Positions 1-11,100 of a stretch of 64,000 nt of DNA are shown here, in pieces (positions within the stretch are counted from its first letter, which is position 1; each line of letters opens with the position of its first letter). Source of the stretch: Clostridia bacterium (GTDB taxonomy: Bacteria; Bacillota; Clostridia; TANB77; UBA1234). The translations under genes and the position numbers were made by a program. Location of the stretch: positions 1-64,000 of the forward strand of contig JAFUGH010000014.1 of assembly GCA_017469465.1 (NCBI GenBank), read 5' to 3'. Under the pieces are notes generated by a model. The model had not been told where the DNA came from. It saw only the letters and a program-made list of their open reading frames with translations, and ran no database searches.

Positions 1-165
1 GGATTTTGGCTTTTTTTCGACCAATAGGGACGGAGGATTTTGGCTGAATGCACATTTAATGGACGTCCCCATTGTGCACCCATTGTGCATTCAGCCAAAA
101 TCCTCCGTCCCTATTGGTCGAAAAATTGCCAAAATCCTCCGTCCCTATTGGTCGAAAATCCTCCG
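1..165. repeat. REP-like inverted repeat with GGGACGGAGG motif
   Basis: A stretch containing CCAATAGGGACGGAGG followed by ATTTTGGCTGAATGCACA is repeated in inverted orientation from about position 83. It could fold into a long hairpin with a loop around 55-80. Another partial copy of the reverse orientation (CCTCCGTCCCTATTGGTCG) follows at about 137-155. The same GGGACGGAGG core occurs as a direct pair near 23.96-24.01 kb. The pattern resembles short REP-type elements that are mobilised by RAYT (TnpA-REP) transposases, but no such transposase is in the window. Confidence 0.7.
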
Positions 166-208
166 TCTCCGTCTCCAATGGCTCTCCAAGACCCCGACAA
201 ATTGTTAT

Positions 209-237
209 TTGACTAAAATAGTGGCAGATGATATAAT
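209..237 (+). promoter_or_regulatory. Promoter of the methyltransferase gene
   Basis: TTGACT at 209-214 and TATAAT at 232-237 are separated by exactly 17 bases, a near-consensus sigma-A promoter. It lies 32 bases upstream of the methyltransferase start codon. Confidence 0.8.
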
Positions 238-268
238 TTTCTTGCGAATAAAGTAAGGGAGGCAAAAA

Positions 269-856
269 ATGGAGCATTATTATTCAAGTAATCCAACATC
301 AGAATCGAATGAAAAAATAATTGAATATGATATGAAAGAAAAGAAATTTCATTTAATTACAGATAATGGAGTTTTTTCAAAAGCACATGTAGACTTTGCT
401 ACAAGCTTTATGTTAAATACTATTATAGATGAAGTAAAAGGTGATGTACTTGATTTGGGTTGTGGCTACGGCGTGATAGGAATTGTGATTGCAAGTAATC
501 CAAATGTCAAGAAAATTACAATGTGTGATGTCAATAATAGGGCACTTAATTTGGCAAAAAGAAACGCAGAAAAAAATAAACTTCAGAATTTTGAAATAGT
601 TGAATCAGACGGATTTGAAAACATTAAACAAAAATTTGATACTATTATTACGAATCCACCAATTAGGGCAGGTAAAGCAGTGATATACAAAATGTATGAA
701 GATAGTAAGCAACATTTAAATGAAGGCGGAACATTATTTTTAGTAATTAATAAAAAGCATGGAGCCCCTAGTACAATTACATTTTTAAAAGAAATCTTTG
801 AAAACGTTGAAGTGCTAGATAAAAAAGCAGGCTTTCATGTAATTAAATGTTGGTAA
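269..856 (+). CDS. RsmC-like class I SAM-dependent methyltransferase
   Basis: The 195-residue protein has the SAM-binding motif I VLDLGCGYGVIG at about residues 60-71 and the catalytic NPPIRAGK motif at about residue 128. This pair is typical of the small MTS-domain (RsmC/YbxB) family. Members methylate the exocyclic amine of a guanine in 16S rRNA or are close paralogues. The length fits the single-domain Gram-positive YbxB form rather than the two-domain enterobacterial RsmC. The start is supported by GGGAGG eight bases upstream. It stands as a single gene behind its own promoter. The exact substrate is inferred only from family membership. Confidence 0.88.
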   Translation: MEHYYSSNPTSESNEKIIEYDMKEKKFHLITDNGVFSKAHVDFATSFMLNTIIDEVKGDVLDLGCGYGVIGIVIASNPNVKKITMCDVNNRALNLAKRNAEKNKLQNFEIVESDGFENIKQKFDTIITNPPIRAGKAVIYKMYEDSKQHLNEGGTLFLVINKKHGAPSTITFLKEIFENVEVLDKKAGFHVIKCW

Positions 857-955
857 AATGTAGTAAAAATCTTGAACGTATTTCCAAAAACATATATACT
901 ATAATTTATAGGAAAAGTAGAGTTATTAATTCATATAAAATACAAGGAGAAAAGT

Positions 956-2491
956 ATGAAAAAAATATTATTAATCATTTTGGAAGTAATCATTATTTTA
1001 GGTATATCATTTTCATTTGCAGCAGAATCTTTTATTGATGTACCATCTACTCATTGGGCATTTCAAGCAATCAATACATTAAACAAATATCACATCATCA
1101 CAGGATATCCCAATGGAACATTTAAACCAAATCAATCGATTTCAAGAGCAGAGTTTTCCAAAATAATTGTACCAGTTTTAGATATCAATGGTTCTAAAGC
1201 AAAAGAAATAAAATATACAGATGTATCGAACACGCATTGGGCATATCAATATATAAAAACGGTAGGTTCTTTATATCCTGAAAATTCATCAGGTGACACT
1301 TCAAAGTTTTATCCAGAAAAACCAATTATTAGAAAAGAGGTTGCCACAGTTTTAGTAAAAGCATTGCAATGGGAAAATAAAAAATACAATGTAAAAGTTT
1401 TAGATAAATTTGCTGATGAAAAGTTAATTTCCGGTGACGTATCAGAAAAATATATTGCTATTGCAGTTGAAAATGGATTAATGAACGGAAATGCAAATGG
1501 AACATTTGATCCTGAAGGAAATTTAACAAGAGCAGAAGTTGCACAGCTTATTTATAATGTGTATTTGACTTTAAATCATTTATATTTTGAACAGTATGAT
1601 ACCGTTGTATCAGAAACAAAAGAGATTGATATTCCTGAAAATATAAAGAATAGCACAACGCAAAACTATTTTCATGAGCAAGAATATATAAAAAATGGGC
1701 AAAAAATGATTCAAAGAGTGGGAAAAATAAAGGAAGAGATTTATAACGTAAATTATGTTAGTTCGGGAACGAACTATGGACAGAATATTTCACTTGATGT
1801 TGTACTAAATAATACACTTTTAAGGGATGGAGGTAGATATACTTTAAATAGTGATGATAAAATATATGTTTTCATTAATAATGCTTCATCGGTAAATAAC
1901 ATATATTATATGTTCTCTTATGGTAATGTATTAAAAACCACAGGATTACAAAGAGTGAATGATTCAGTTGCAATTATTACAGTCCCTAGCAATATTTCTT
2001 CGAATTCATTAAGATTAAGTATTTCTGGAACGAGTGTAAAAGATGGAAAGATATATGAGACAAGCACACAAATTATTTCATTTAATTATACGAACAAACC
2101 TAAAGTAGTAGAGAAAGATGATTTTCTAACTAACTCTATCAATAATATAGTAGTGAACGATAACACAAAATCAAACAATATTACAAAAGAATTAGACTTC
2201 ATTGTTATCTTCAATGGAGATACATATAAAGATGGCGGAGCTACATTAGCCAATGCTAAAGGAGATCAAAAAATAATTGTAAGAGGTAAGCCAGTAAGCA
2301 ATATGCAAGGCATTCGATATAGATGGGATAATGGAAAAATTGAATATATAGAAGGCGCAACAGGAACAATTAGTATTCCTAAAGAATTTACTAAAAATTC
2401 AAAGCATCTACTATCGATTATTGGAATTGAAAAAGGCGGTAGCTATACAGCTCAAAAAGATTATACGGTTGAAATTAGTGCAACATATTAA
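956..2491 (+). CDS. Secreted protein with three N-terminal SLH domains
   Basis: The 511-residue protein begins with a signal peptide (hydrophobic stretch about residues 4-22, then AAES). Three S-layer homology domains follow within about residues 22-200: FIDVPSTHWA...GYPNGTFKP...ISRAEF, then YTDVSNTHWAYQYI, then GNANGTFDPEGNLTRAEVA. SLH domains bind pyruvylated secondary cell-wall polymers, so the protein is probably non-covalently attached outside the cell. The remaining 300 residues look like beta-rich modules without a family I can name; GDTYKDGG near residue 420 echoes LRDGGRYTL near residue 290, which suggests an internal repeat. The start follows AAGGAG. Another SLH protein lies at 59.2 kb but carries its SLH domains at the C terminus. 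Confidence 0.9.
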   Translation: MKKILLIILEVIIILGISFSFAAESFIDVPSTHWAFQAINTLNKYHIITGYPNGTFKPNQSISRAEFSKIIVPVLDINGSKAKEIKYTDVSNTHWAYQYIKTVGSLYPENSSGDTSKFYPEKPIIRKEVATVLVKALQWENKKYNVKVLDKFADEKLISGDVSEKYIAIAVENGLMNGNANGTFDPEGNLTRAEVAQLIYNVYLTLNHLYFEQYDTVVSETKEIDIPENIKNSTTQNYFHEQEYIKNGQKMIQRVGKIKEEIYNVNYVSSGTNYGQNISLDVVLNNTLLRDGGRYTLNSDDKIYVFINNASSVNNIYYMFSYGNVLKTTGLQRVNDSVAIITVPSNISSNSLRLSISGTSVKDGKIYETSTQIISFNYTNKPKVVEKDDFLTNSINNIVVNDNTKSNNITKELDFIVIFNGDTYKDGGATLANAKGDQKIIVRGKPVSNMQGIRYRWDNGKIEYIEGATGTISIPKEFTKNSKHLLSIIGIEKGGSYTAQKDYTVEISATY

Positions 2492-2530
2492 AGTACAAAT
2501 TCTTACGCATACTTTGATTTTAATGTTTAT

Positions 2531-2559
2531 TTGACTTAATTGACATAATGTGATATAAT
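2531..2559 (+). promoter_or_regulatory. Promoter of the antiporter-mgtC operon
   Basis: TTGACT at 2531-2536 and TATAAT at 2554-2559 are spaced by 17 bases. The expected transcription start falls at the foot of the hairpin at 2562-2594, so the mRNA would begin with that stem-loop. Confidence 0.78.
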
Positions 2560-2561
2560 TC

Positions 2562-2594
2562 AAAAAGTGACTGATAAAAAGGTCACTTTTTTGA
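2562..2594 (+). terminator. Hairpin with T-run at the start of the antiporter leader
   Basis: AAAAAGTGAC and GTCACTTTTTT form a stem of about ten pairs with a short A-rich loop, followed by a T-run. It could terminate transcription from the SLH gene, but it also lies immediately after a promoter. It may instead be a 5' stabilising stem or an attenuator. Confidence 0.6.
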
Positions 2595-2629
2595 GTTTAA
2601 TTAATATATTTTAAGTGGGGGAATAAGAC

Positions 2630-4063
2630 ATGACAGAATTTTTCAATAATGCTTCAACGGCAACATCCGTAATTGTTTCTATCGCTTTGATGTTATTTAT
2701 TGGATTTTTGATGACACGTATTACCAAAAAATTAAGGTTACCTAATGTTACTGCTTATATTATTACTGGTATTTTGCTAGGACCATATTGTTTTAAATTG
2801 ATTCCAACAAATATTATTAGTGGAATGGACTTTTTATCTGATATTGCACTCGCATTTATTGCATTTAGTACTGGAGAGTTTTTTAAATTTGAAGTATTAA
2901 AAAAGAATGGAATGAAAGTTTTATGGATTACACTTTTAGAATCTATAGCTGCATCTATTCTTGTTTTTATTGTTACATTCTTTATTTTGCATTTAGAATT
3001 AGCATTTTCAGTTGTTTTGGCAGCACTTGCAGCAGCTACAGCACCTGCATCAACTGTAATGACCATTCATCAAACTGGTGCAAAAGGAGATTTTGTAGAT
3101 ACACTTTTACAAGTAGTAGCATTGGATGATATCGTAGGATTACTATTATATAGCATGGCAATTTCAATTGCCGTTGCTTCTCAAACGGGAGAGGGCGTAA
3201 ATGTAACAAGCATTTTAACCCCTATTCTTACCAACATTGGAGTTTTAATTTTAGGTGGAGTATTTGGAATATTTTTAAAATTATTAATGCCTAAAAAACG
3301 TTCTACAGATAATAGGCTCATTATTACAGTTGGTTTATTATTTGCCTTTTGTGGAATATGTGCAATGCTAGATTTATCACCACTGTTAGGGTGTATGGCA
3401 ATGGGAACAATTTATATTAATATCACAGACGATAATAAACTATTTAAACAAATAAACTACTTTAGTCCGCCAATATTACTTTTATTTTTTGTAAGGTCTG
3501 GCTTAAACTTTAAATTAGACGCTTTAGTCAACTCGTCTGCGTCCATAGGTACGACACCACTTTTAGCTGTTGGAGTATTGTATTTTATTATTAGAATTAT
3601 CGGAAAATATTTAGGTGCATTTTTAGGATGCGTTTGGACAAAGAAAGATAAAAAGGTAAGAAATTATTTAGGACTTGCGTTAGTTCCTCAAGCAGGAGTA
3701 GCCATTGGACTTGCAGCACTTGGTGCAAGAACATTAGGAGGAGAAGTTGGCATTGCATTGGAAACAATCATATTAGCTTCAAGTGTATTATATGAATTAA
3801 TAGGACCTGCCTGTGCAAAACTATCACTTTACTTATCAGGTTCTTATTCAGATAAGTTAGAAGATATCGCTCCTGTTACGGAAGTAAGGGAAACAGGAGA
3901 AAAGAAAACACCTGTTGAACTATTGATTGAAAGAATACAAAAGATCCAAGAAGAATTACCAAAGCATGAAAGTATCGAAAGTGAAAATGAAGCAGCATTT
4001 ACTGAAGCAGCAGAAAATCAGCATGAGGCATTGCTTGCAAGAATAAGGAGGAATAGGAAATGA
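2630..4063 (+). CDS. Cation:proton antiporter, CPA2/Kef type
   Basis: The 477-residue protein has about 12 hydrophobic segments up to residue 400 and then a charged cytoplasmic tail rich in Glu and Lys. The loop LRLPNVTAYIITGILLGPYCFK near residue 35 and the conserved ALDDIVGLLLYS segment near residue 165 are hallmarks of the monovalent cation:proton antiporter-2 family. The DD pair there is the expected ion-binding site. No TrkA-N domain is attached, so it lacks the usual Kef regulatory module. It exchanges Na+ or K+ for protons at the membrane; the ion is not determinable. Its stop overlaps the next gene by ATGA, indicating translational coupling with the MgtC-like protein. Confidence 0.88.
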   Translation: MTEFFNNASTATSVIVSIALMLFIGFLMTRITKKLRLPNVTAYIITGILLGPYCFKLIPTNIISGMDFLSDIALAFIAFSTGEFFKFEVLKKNGMKVLWITLLESIAASILVFIVTFFILHLELAFSVVLAALAAATAPASTVMTIHQTGAKGDFVDTLLQVVALDDIVGLLLYSMAISIAVASQTGEGVNVTSILTPILTNIGVLILGGVFGIFLKLLMPKKRSTDNRLIITVGLLFAFCGICAMLDLSPLLGCMAMGTIYINITDDNKLFKQINYFSPPILLLFFVRSGLNFKLDALVNSSASIGTTPLLAVGVLYFIIRIIGKYLGAFLGCVWTKKDKKVRNYLGLALVPQAGVAIGLAALGARTLGGEVGIALETIILASSVLYELIGPACAKLSLYLSGSYSDKLEDIAPVTEVRETGEKKTPVELLIERIQKIQEELPKHESIESENEAAFTEAAENQHEALLARIRRNRK

Positions 4064-4773
4064 TAATGGATCCAATTGGAAATTTTTTAGGTATGTGGGC
4101 AGTGGAATTAAATACATATTCAATTATATTTAGAATCTTTATCGCAATCTTATTAGGAACAATTATTGGATGTGAAAGATCTAGTAAAAGACATGCGGCA
4201 GGACTTAGAACATTTATGCTTGTGTTCATTGCAACTGCAGTTTCTATGATTTTAGATTCCCTTATATCAAAAGGAAGTGGAATGCATTTGATTTCAGCTG
4301 CTGCCTTATTAGGAATTTCAACAATTAGTGTGAATTCTATTTTATATAGTTCCAGAAATCAAATTAGGGGACTAACTACTGCTGTTGGAATATGGCTTTG
4401 CGGAATTATTGGCCTTTGCATTGGAGCAGGATATTACACCATTACTTTAGTGTCATTTTTTGCATTAATGGTTAGTATTTCATTTTTCCCTGAATTAGAG
4501 ATATACTTAAAAAATCGCTCTAATCATTTTGAAATTCATATCGAATTTACCAATCAAAAGTATTTACAAGACTTTGTAACAGTAATTAGAAAGTTAGGAT
4601 TAAGGATTGACGATATTGAATTAAATCCAGCATATGCGAATTCTGGTCTTAGTGTTTATACCATTTCCGTATCAATCATAAGTGAAGAATTAAAACAGTA
4701 TAAGACACACAAAGAAATTATTGAAGCATTATCAACATTAGAATATGTAAGTCATGTGGAAGAAATAAGATAA
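4060..4773 (+). CDS. MgtC/SapB family membrane protein
   Basis: The 237-residue protein has an N-terminal hydrophobic domain of four to five segments with the family motif GTIIGCERSSKRHAAGLRTF at about residues 28-47. A soluble C-terminal domain starts near residue 150. MgtC/SapB proteins modulate ATP synthase or ion homeostasis under Mg2+ limitation in pathogens; in clostridia their role is mostly unproven. The start overlaps the stop of the antiporter gene by four bases with AAGGAGG just upstream. The pair probably works together in ion homeostasis. Confidence 0.9.
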   Translation: MIMDPIGNFLGMWAVELNTYSIIFRIFIAILLGTIIGCERSSKRHAAGLRTFMLVFIATAVSMILDSLISKGSGMHLISAAALLGISTISVNSILYSSRNQIRGLTTAVGIWLCGIIGLCIGAGYYTITLVSFFALMVSISFFPELEIYLKNRSNHFEIHIEFTNQKYLQDFVTVIRKLGLRIDDIELNPAYANSGLSVYTISVSIISEELKQYKTHKEIIEALSTLEYVSHVEEIR

Positions 4774-4798
4774 ACTTACAAATTTTGAAATAAAACGA

Positions 4799-4857
4799 GA
4801 GATGTCTATGAAAAGTTTTAAGCAATGTAAAACTTTTCATAGGCATTTCTTTTTTTA
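4799..4857 (+). terminator. Strong intrinsic terminator
   Basis: GATGTCTATGAAAAGTTTTA pairs with TAAAACTTTTCATAGGCAT across a short loop and is followed by a run of T. It ends the antiporter-mgtC operon. Confidence 0.88.
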
Positions 4858-5097
4858 ACCAAATTTGTAATGTGTTTTTTTAGTTTTAATTTTAAAACTA
4901 CGGAACTAAAGGATTAGAACAAATTTTACAAAATTGTTACAGTAAAATTATTCATTTGTAACACAAACTTAATTAATTCTTAATAAATCTAAAAAATTTG
5001 ATGGAAGAAAAAAACAGAAAAAAGCTTCCGTAAGTAAGCCATTGTTCAAAATGTTAAAAAATTCTTCTTATTATTAATATGCACGCGAGCGGGTATA

Positions 5098-5126
5098 TAG
5101 ACAAAGTTTTTTTTTCAATCTATAAT
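5098..5126 (+). promoter_or_regulatory. Likely promoter of the giant surface-protein gene
   Basis: TAGACA (5098-5103) and TATAAT (5121-5126) are spaced by 17 bases. The leader of about 65 bases holds a small hairpin (ACCTA/TAGGT) and the ribosome site AAAGGAGAAG. The 426-base gap before the gene holds the preceding terminator and AT-rich DNA. ACAAATTTTACAAA occurs twice, near 4920 and 5176. A short GC-rich patch (GCACGCGAGCGGG) precedes the -35 box. I could not match any known riboswitch. Confidence 0.6.
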
Positions 5127-5199
5127 TCTAGCTAAGATGAATTTGAAAAGACCTACGATAAGAGTTAGGTAAAACAAATTTTACAAAGGAGAAGTTACT

Positions 5200-8100
5200 A
5201 TGAAGAATTTGAGAAAACTTTTAAACTTAAGAAAGGAAATGGATAACACACGAAGGAAGACCAATAAAGGTATTACTTTAATCAATGTCTTAATCATGGT
5301 TATCGTGATAGTAATCCTTGTTTCGGTTGCCATAACGGGTGGTATTGGAATCATCAATCATTCTAAAAATAGTAACGAAGACGAAGAAATAACTGCTATC
5401 AAAGCAGCTGTTAATAGAATAAGCTTACAATCTGGAACTGCAGGAATATTAACACCAGCTGGTACTCCAAAATATGGAACGCCAGCTACAAATTATTTCC
5501 ATGTAGAAGATTATGACATGGAGGATTGGTATATTGTTGAAAAAGAAGATTTAGAAGATATGGGTGTTACATATGTCGAAGGAACTTATGCAGTGAATTA
5601 TGGAACAAATGAAGTTTATGCTTTAAGTGAATTTACAGACATATTAGATAACGAAGGAGAAGTAGTAGACGTTAATACAAGTGCTAAATACACAATTAAT
5701 TTCCTTGCAAATGATCCAGAAACAGTTTTAGGAACAATGACACCACAAAGCTTTATTTATGGAGTATCTGCAAAACTAAAAGCAAACCAATTTACAAAAA
5801 AAGGATATCATTTTTCTGCATGGACTACAAATCGTGATGGTACAGGAGAAGAATATTTAGACAATCAAAAAGTAATAAACTTAGTAGAAGAGGATGGCGG
5901 TAGTTTAGATTTATATACGAAGTGGGAAGCAAATCCATATAGAGTAATTTTCTATGCAAATGGCGGAACAGGAGATGCAACAGAACAATACTTTACTTAT
6001 GATATAGAACAAAATTTAAATGGTAACAATTTTTCAAGAACAGGATATAGCTTTAAAGAATGGAACACAAAGGCTGATGGAACAGGAACAGCTTATGCAG
6101 ATGCAGCTAATGTAAAAAATTTAAATGCTGCTAATAATGGTGCCACTGCTTTATATGCACAATGGAATGCGAATACATATACTGTAAAGTTTGATCCAAA
6201 TGGTGGAACAGGAACAATGGCAAATCAACAAATGACATATGGACAAGCAACAGCTTTAACAGAAAATGCATTTACAAAAGAAGGAAATTCATTTAATGGA
6301 TGGAATACAAAAGCAGATGGAACAGGAGCAAGATATTCAGATAAAGCAAGTGTAATTAATTTAGCAAGTGAAGGAGAAACAACATTATATGCACAATGGA
6401 ATGCAAATAGTCATATAATAACAATTGTAAATGTAGATGGAGCAACTATCACAAAACAAGGAAATGGAAATTATGGAGAGACAATAACAATTGGAGCAGA
6501 GGTAAAAGATGGTTATGCATTTGAATCTTGGGTTGTAACTGATAAAGATGGAAATGAAGTAACAGTAGTTAACAAAGAAAATACACAAGCAACATTTACA
6601 ATGCCAAATACTGATGTAACAGTTACAGTTAGCATAAAAGCAGTACCTTATACAATAACATATGATTTGAATGCTGGTACAGTGGCTACAGAAAATCCAG
6701 AAACATATACAGTTAGAACAGAAAGCTTTACATTAAATAATCCAACAAAGATCGGATATGTATTTACTGGTTGGACAGGTTCAAATGGAAGCACACCACA
6801 AACGACAGTTACAATTGAAAAAGGAACAACAGGAAACTTAAATTATACAGCAAATTATCAATATGGAGCGTTTACAGTAACATTTAATGCTGGAGCTGGA
6901 GTAGAAGTTACTCCATCAAGTAAGACAGTAACATATGGAGAAAAATATGGTGAGTTACCAACACCAACAAAGACAGGATACACACTTGACGGTTGGTTCA
7001 CATCTCTTGAAGGTGGAAACAAGATTGAAAGTACAAGCACAGTACAAATAACAAGCGATACAACATTATATGCTCATTGGAAAGCAAATAAATATAATGT
7101 AATATTCAATTATAATGGCGGAGAAGGCTCAATGGCTAGTCAAGAAATGACATATGATAAACAAGAGGCTTTAACAGCAAATGCATTTACAAGAACAGGA
7201 TATACATTTAAAGAGTGGAATACAAAAGCAAATGGAACAGGAACAGCATATACAAATAAACAAGAAGTAAAGAACTTAACAAGTGAAAATAACGGAGTAG
7301 TAATACTATATGCACAATGGAAAGAAAATCAATATACAGTAAAATATGATGCAAATGGTGGAGAAGGTTCAATTAATGATCAAAAAATGACATACAATCA
7401 TACCACAGCATTAGTAGAAAATACATTTACAAAAGTTGGTTGTACATTCGCAAGTTGGAACACAAAAGCAGATGGAACAGGAACATCATACGCAAATAAG
7501 CAAGAAGTAAATAACTTAACAACGGAAAACAATGGAGTAGTTACACTATATGCACAATGGAAAGGAAATAATTATACAGTAAAATTTGATGCTAATGGCG
7601 GAACAGGTAGCATGGCAGACCAAATGATGGTGTATAATCAAGGAGCAAGCTTAACAGAAAACACATTTACAAGAACAGGATATACTTTTGATAAATGGAC
7701 TGTAAAAGCAGATGGAACAGGAGCATCATACACCAACGGACAAGAAGTAAGTAACTTAACAACGGAAAATAATGGAGTAGTAACATTATATGCACAATGG
7801 AAAGCAAATAAATATAATGTGTCATTTGATTACAACGGCGGTGTCAATCCAGCCAATGTGTTAGGAAAATATGATGCATCAAGTGCAGAAAACACAACAA
7901 CCACATTAAAAGATTTATCAGGAAAAAACCAAAATGGAAGTATTATGAGTAATGCAATATTACAAAATGGCTATATTCAATTTGATGGTACATCATCATC
8001 ATGGGTCAACTTAGGATATATGCATAGTGACTATATGACGCTGGAAGCAACTTTCTCTATAGATAAGTTAATCGATGGTGATCAAGTTATAATCGGTAAT

Positions 8101-11100
8101 ATAAATGCTGGTGGAGTAGTTCTTTATATTTCTTCATCAAATGTAATTGGTGTGGAATATGTTATTGATGGAATCTATAAGAGAATTACTTCAAACATTA
8201 CACCGGAAATCGGAAAACAATATCATGCGATAGTATCTTATGACGGAAACGTGTTAAAGTTATTTGTAAATGGTGAACTTGTTGACCAATTAGAAATCAA
8301 TGGAATATTAAAAGAACCTACTAATTCTACTGTTATGGCAATAGGATGCAATCCAAGTAGAACAAATGCACAAATGGCTTATTTAAATGGAAAAGTATAT
8401 AGTGCAGCAGTATATACTAATGACAATGTAACGAGAGAAGAGGTATATGGAACTGCTTATGGAGAGTTACCAACTCCTACACGAGATGGCTATACCTTCG
8501 ATGGATGGTATCTAGGTGAAACAAAAGTAGAAAGCACAACAGCATATAGTAGTGCAGAAAATGTTAGATTGGTAGCAAAATGGATTGCAAATAACTATAC
8601 CGTAAGATTTGATGCTAATGGTGGAACAGGTACAATGGCTAACCAAGGAATGACATATGATCAAAACGCAAATTTAGCTGAAAATACGTATACAAGAGAA
8701 GGATATCTATTTGATGGTTGGAACACAAAAGCAAATGGAGCAGGAATATCATATGCAGCTGGACAAGAAGTTATTAACTTAACAGCTGAAAACAATGAAG
8801 AAGTAACATTATATGCACAATGGAAAGAAAATAAATACACAGTTAAATTTAATGCTAACGGTGGAACAGGCACAATGGCAGACCAAGAAATGACATACAA
8901 TCAAGATACTGCTTTAGCAGAAAATACATTTACAAAAACAGGATATACCTTTAAAGAGTGGAATACAAAAGCAGATGGAACTGGAATATCATATGGAGAT
9001 AAACAAATAGTAAACAACATCAGCACTGAAAATTCAAAAGAAGTAACACTATATGCACAATGGGAAGCAAATACATATACAATCAGATTTGATGCAAATG
9101 GTGGAGAGGGCACCATGAATGATCAACAAACTACATATGATCAAGAAACGACACTAACAGAAAATGCATTTACAAGAACAGGATATACATTTAAAGAGTG
9201 GAATACAAAAGCAGATGGAACTGGAACAAGTTATGTGGATAAAGCAGCTATAAATAATTTTGCAACAAGCGGAACAGTAACATTATATGCACAATGGACA
9301 GCGAATATTTATACGGTTAACTTCTATGCTAATGTAAATAGTAGATTACCAGAAGGATATCAAGAAATAGAATATTTAGGTTCAACAGGAACGCAATATA
9401 TTGATACTGGCGTTAGACCAAGTAATACATTAAAGACAAAGATTAATTATACAGATACAACAGCAACTGGCTCTAACTATGTAATGGGTTCTAGAACAGG
9501 AAGTGCAGGAAGTGTCATCCATTATGGATTAGTAGGAAGTGCATCAGGACACACATTAGATGCTTATTATAATAGTAAAAATCCAAATAATTTAGCAGTA
9601 AGAGCTTTGAATCATCAATACGAAGCAATTCTTGAAATTGAATATAATGCAGAACAAGGCTACAGAATGCATTCAACATTAACAGATATTACTTCAAATA
9701 ATAATTATGAAACATACTCTCCATATTATGCAGAGGGATTAACAGGTACATTACCAACAATTGACGTATTTGCGATTAATTCTGGAAATATACATCCAGG
9801 AATGAGATTACATTCATTAGAGTTCTATGATGGAGAAACATTAATTCATAACTTTGTACCAGCTTATCGTATTAGTGATGGTGTTGGAGGATTATATGAT
9901 TTAGTAGAAAATCAATTCCATACAAATGCAAAGAGCGGAAGTTTTGAGATTGGACCAAATAAAGTAACTGATTACGAAAAGGCAACACAACAATTTACTT
10001 ACGGGGAATCACAACAATTAATTGCAAATCCTTTTGAAATTACAGGATATACATTCTTACATTGGAATACAAAACAAGATGATAGTGGAACTTCTTATAA
10101 TGACCAACAAGAAGTAAGCAATTTGACAACTGTTATTAATGGAGAATTTAACTTATATGGTATTTGGGACATTAATACATATACTGTAAAATTTGATGCG
10201 AATAATGGTACAGGTACTATGAACGATATGCACTTTGTATATGGTGAAGCACAACGTTTAACAACAAATACATTTACAAGAATTGGCTATCATTTTACTG
10301 GTTGGAATACAAAAGCAGATGGAACTGGAACAAAATATATTGACGGACAAGAAGTAAATAATTTAACAGAAGTAGATGAAGAATTTGTTACATTATATGC
10401 ACAATGGGAAGTAAACAAATATAGTGTTGAGTATCATTATATATTGCCAGCAGAATATCAACAAGTAGAATACATTGAGTCAACAGGTTCACAATACATT
10501 GATACAGGAGTGAAACCAACTAATACATTAAAGACTGAAATGATATACATGGATACATCAGCAACAGGTTCTAACTATGTATTAGGTTCAAGAACAGGAA
10601 CCGCAGGTTCTATCATCTATTATGGATTAGTTGGAAACTCTTCAGACTTGTCAATTGGCGCATATTATAATAGTACAGCACAAAACAAATTCCCAATTAC
10701 AAGGGTTGCTAACGAAAAATATAAAATGGTAATGGATATAGAACACACTGCACAAGGATATAGAATGAATACAACATTAGAAGATTTAACAGCAAGTACT
10801 TCATATGATGTTCATTCTTCGTACTATGCAAACGGTATTACAGATGATGCACCAAATATCATGGTATTTGCAATTAAAGATGAATTTAAACATAATGGCA
10901 TGAGATTATATAAATTAAAGATGTATGATAATGGAAACTTAATTAGAAACTTTGTTCCATGCTATCGTAAATCAGATAATGTAATTGGTTTATATGATAT
11001 GGTAAATGATGTGTTCTATACGAATAATGGTGAAGGAACATTCACAAAAGGTGCTGATGGAGAAAACGAATACAAAGAAAAGAAAAACCAAGTATTTGAA

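Noticed and set aside
847-1038. 63-codon plus-strand ORF overlapping the SLH gene start
   Set aside because: It overlaps the intact signal peptide region of the SLH gene in another frame and has no homology signs.
5040-5199. Possible riboswitch before the giant gene
   Set aside because: The GC-rich patch does not match c-di-GMP, T-box or other leaders that I know, and it lies upstream of the likely transcription start.
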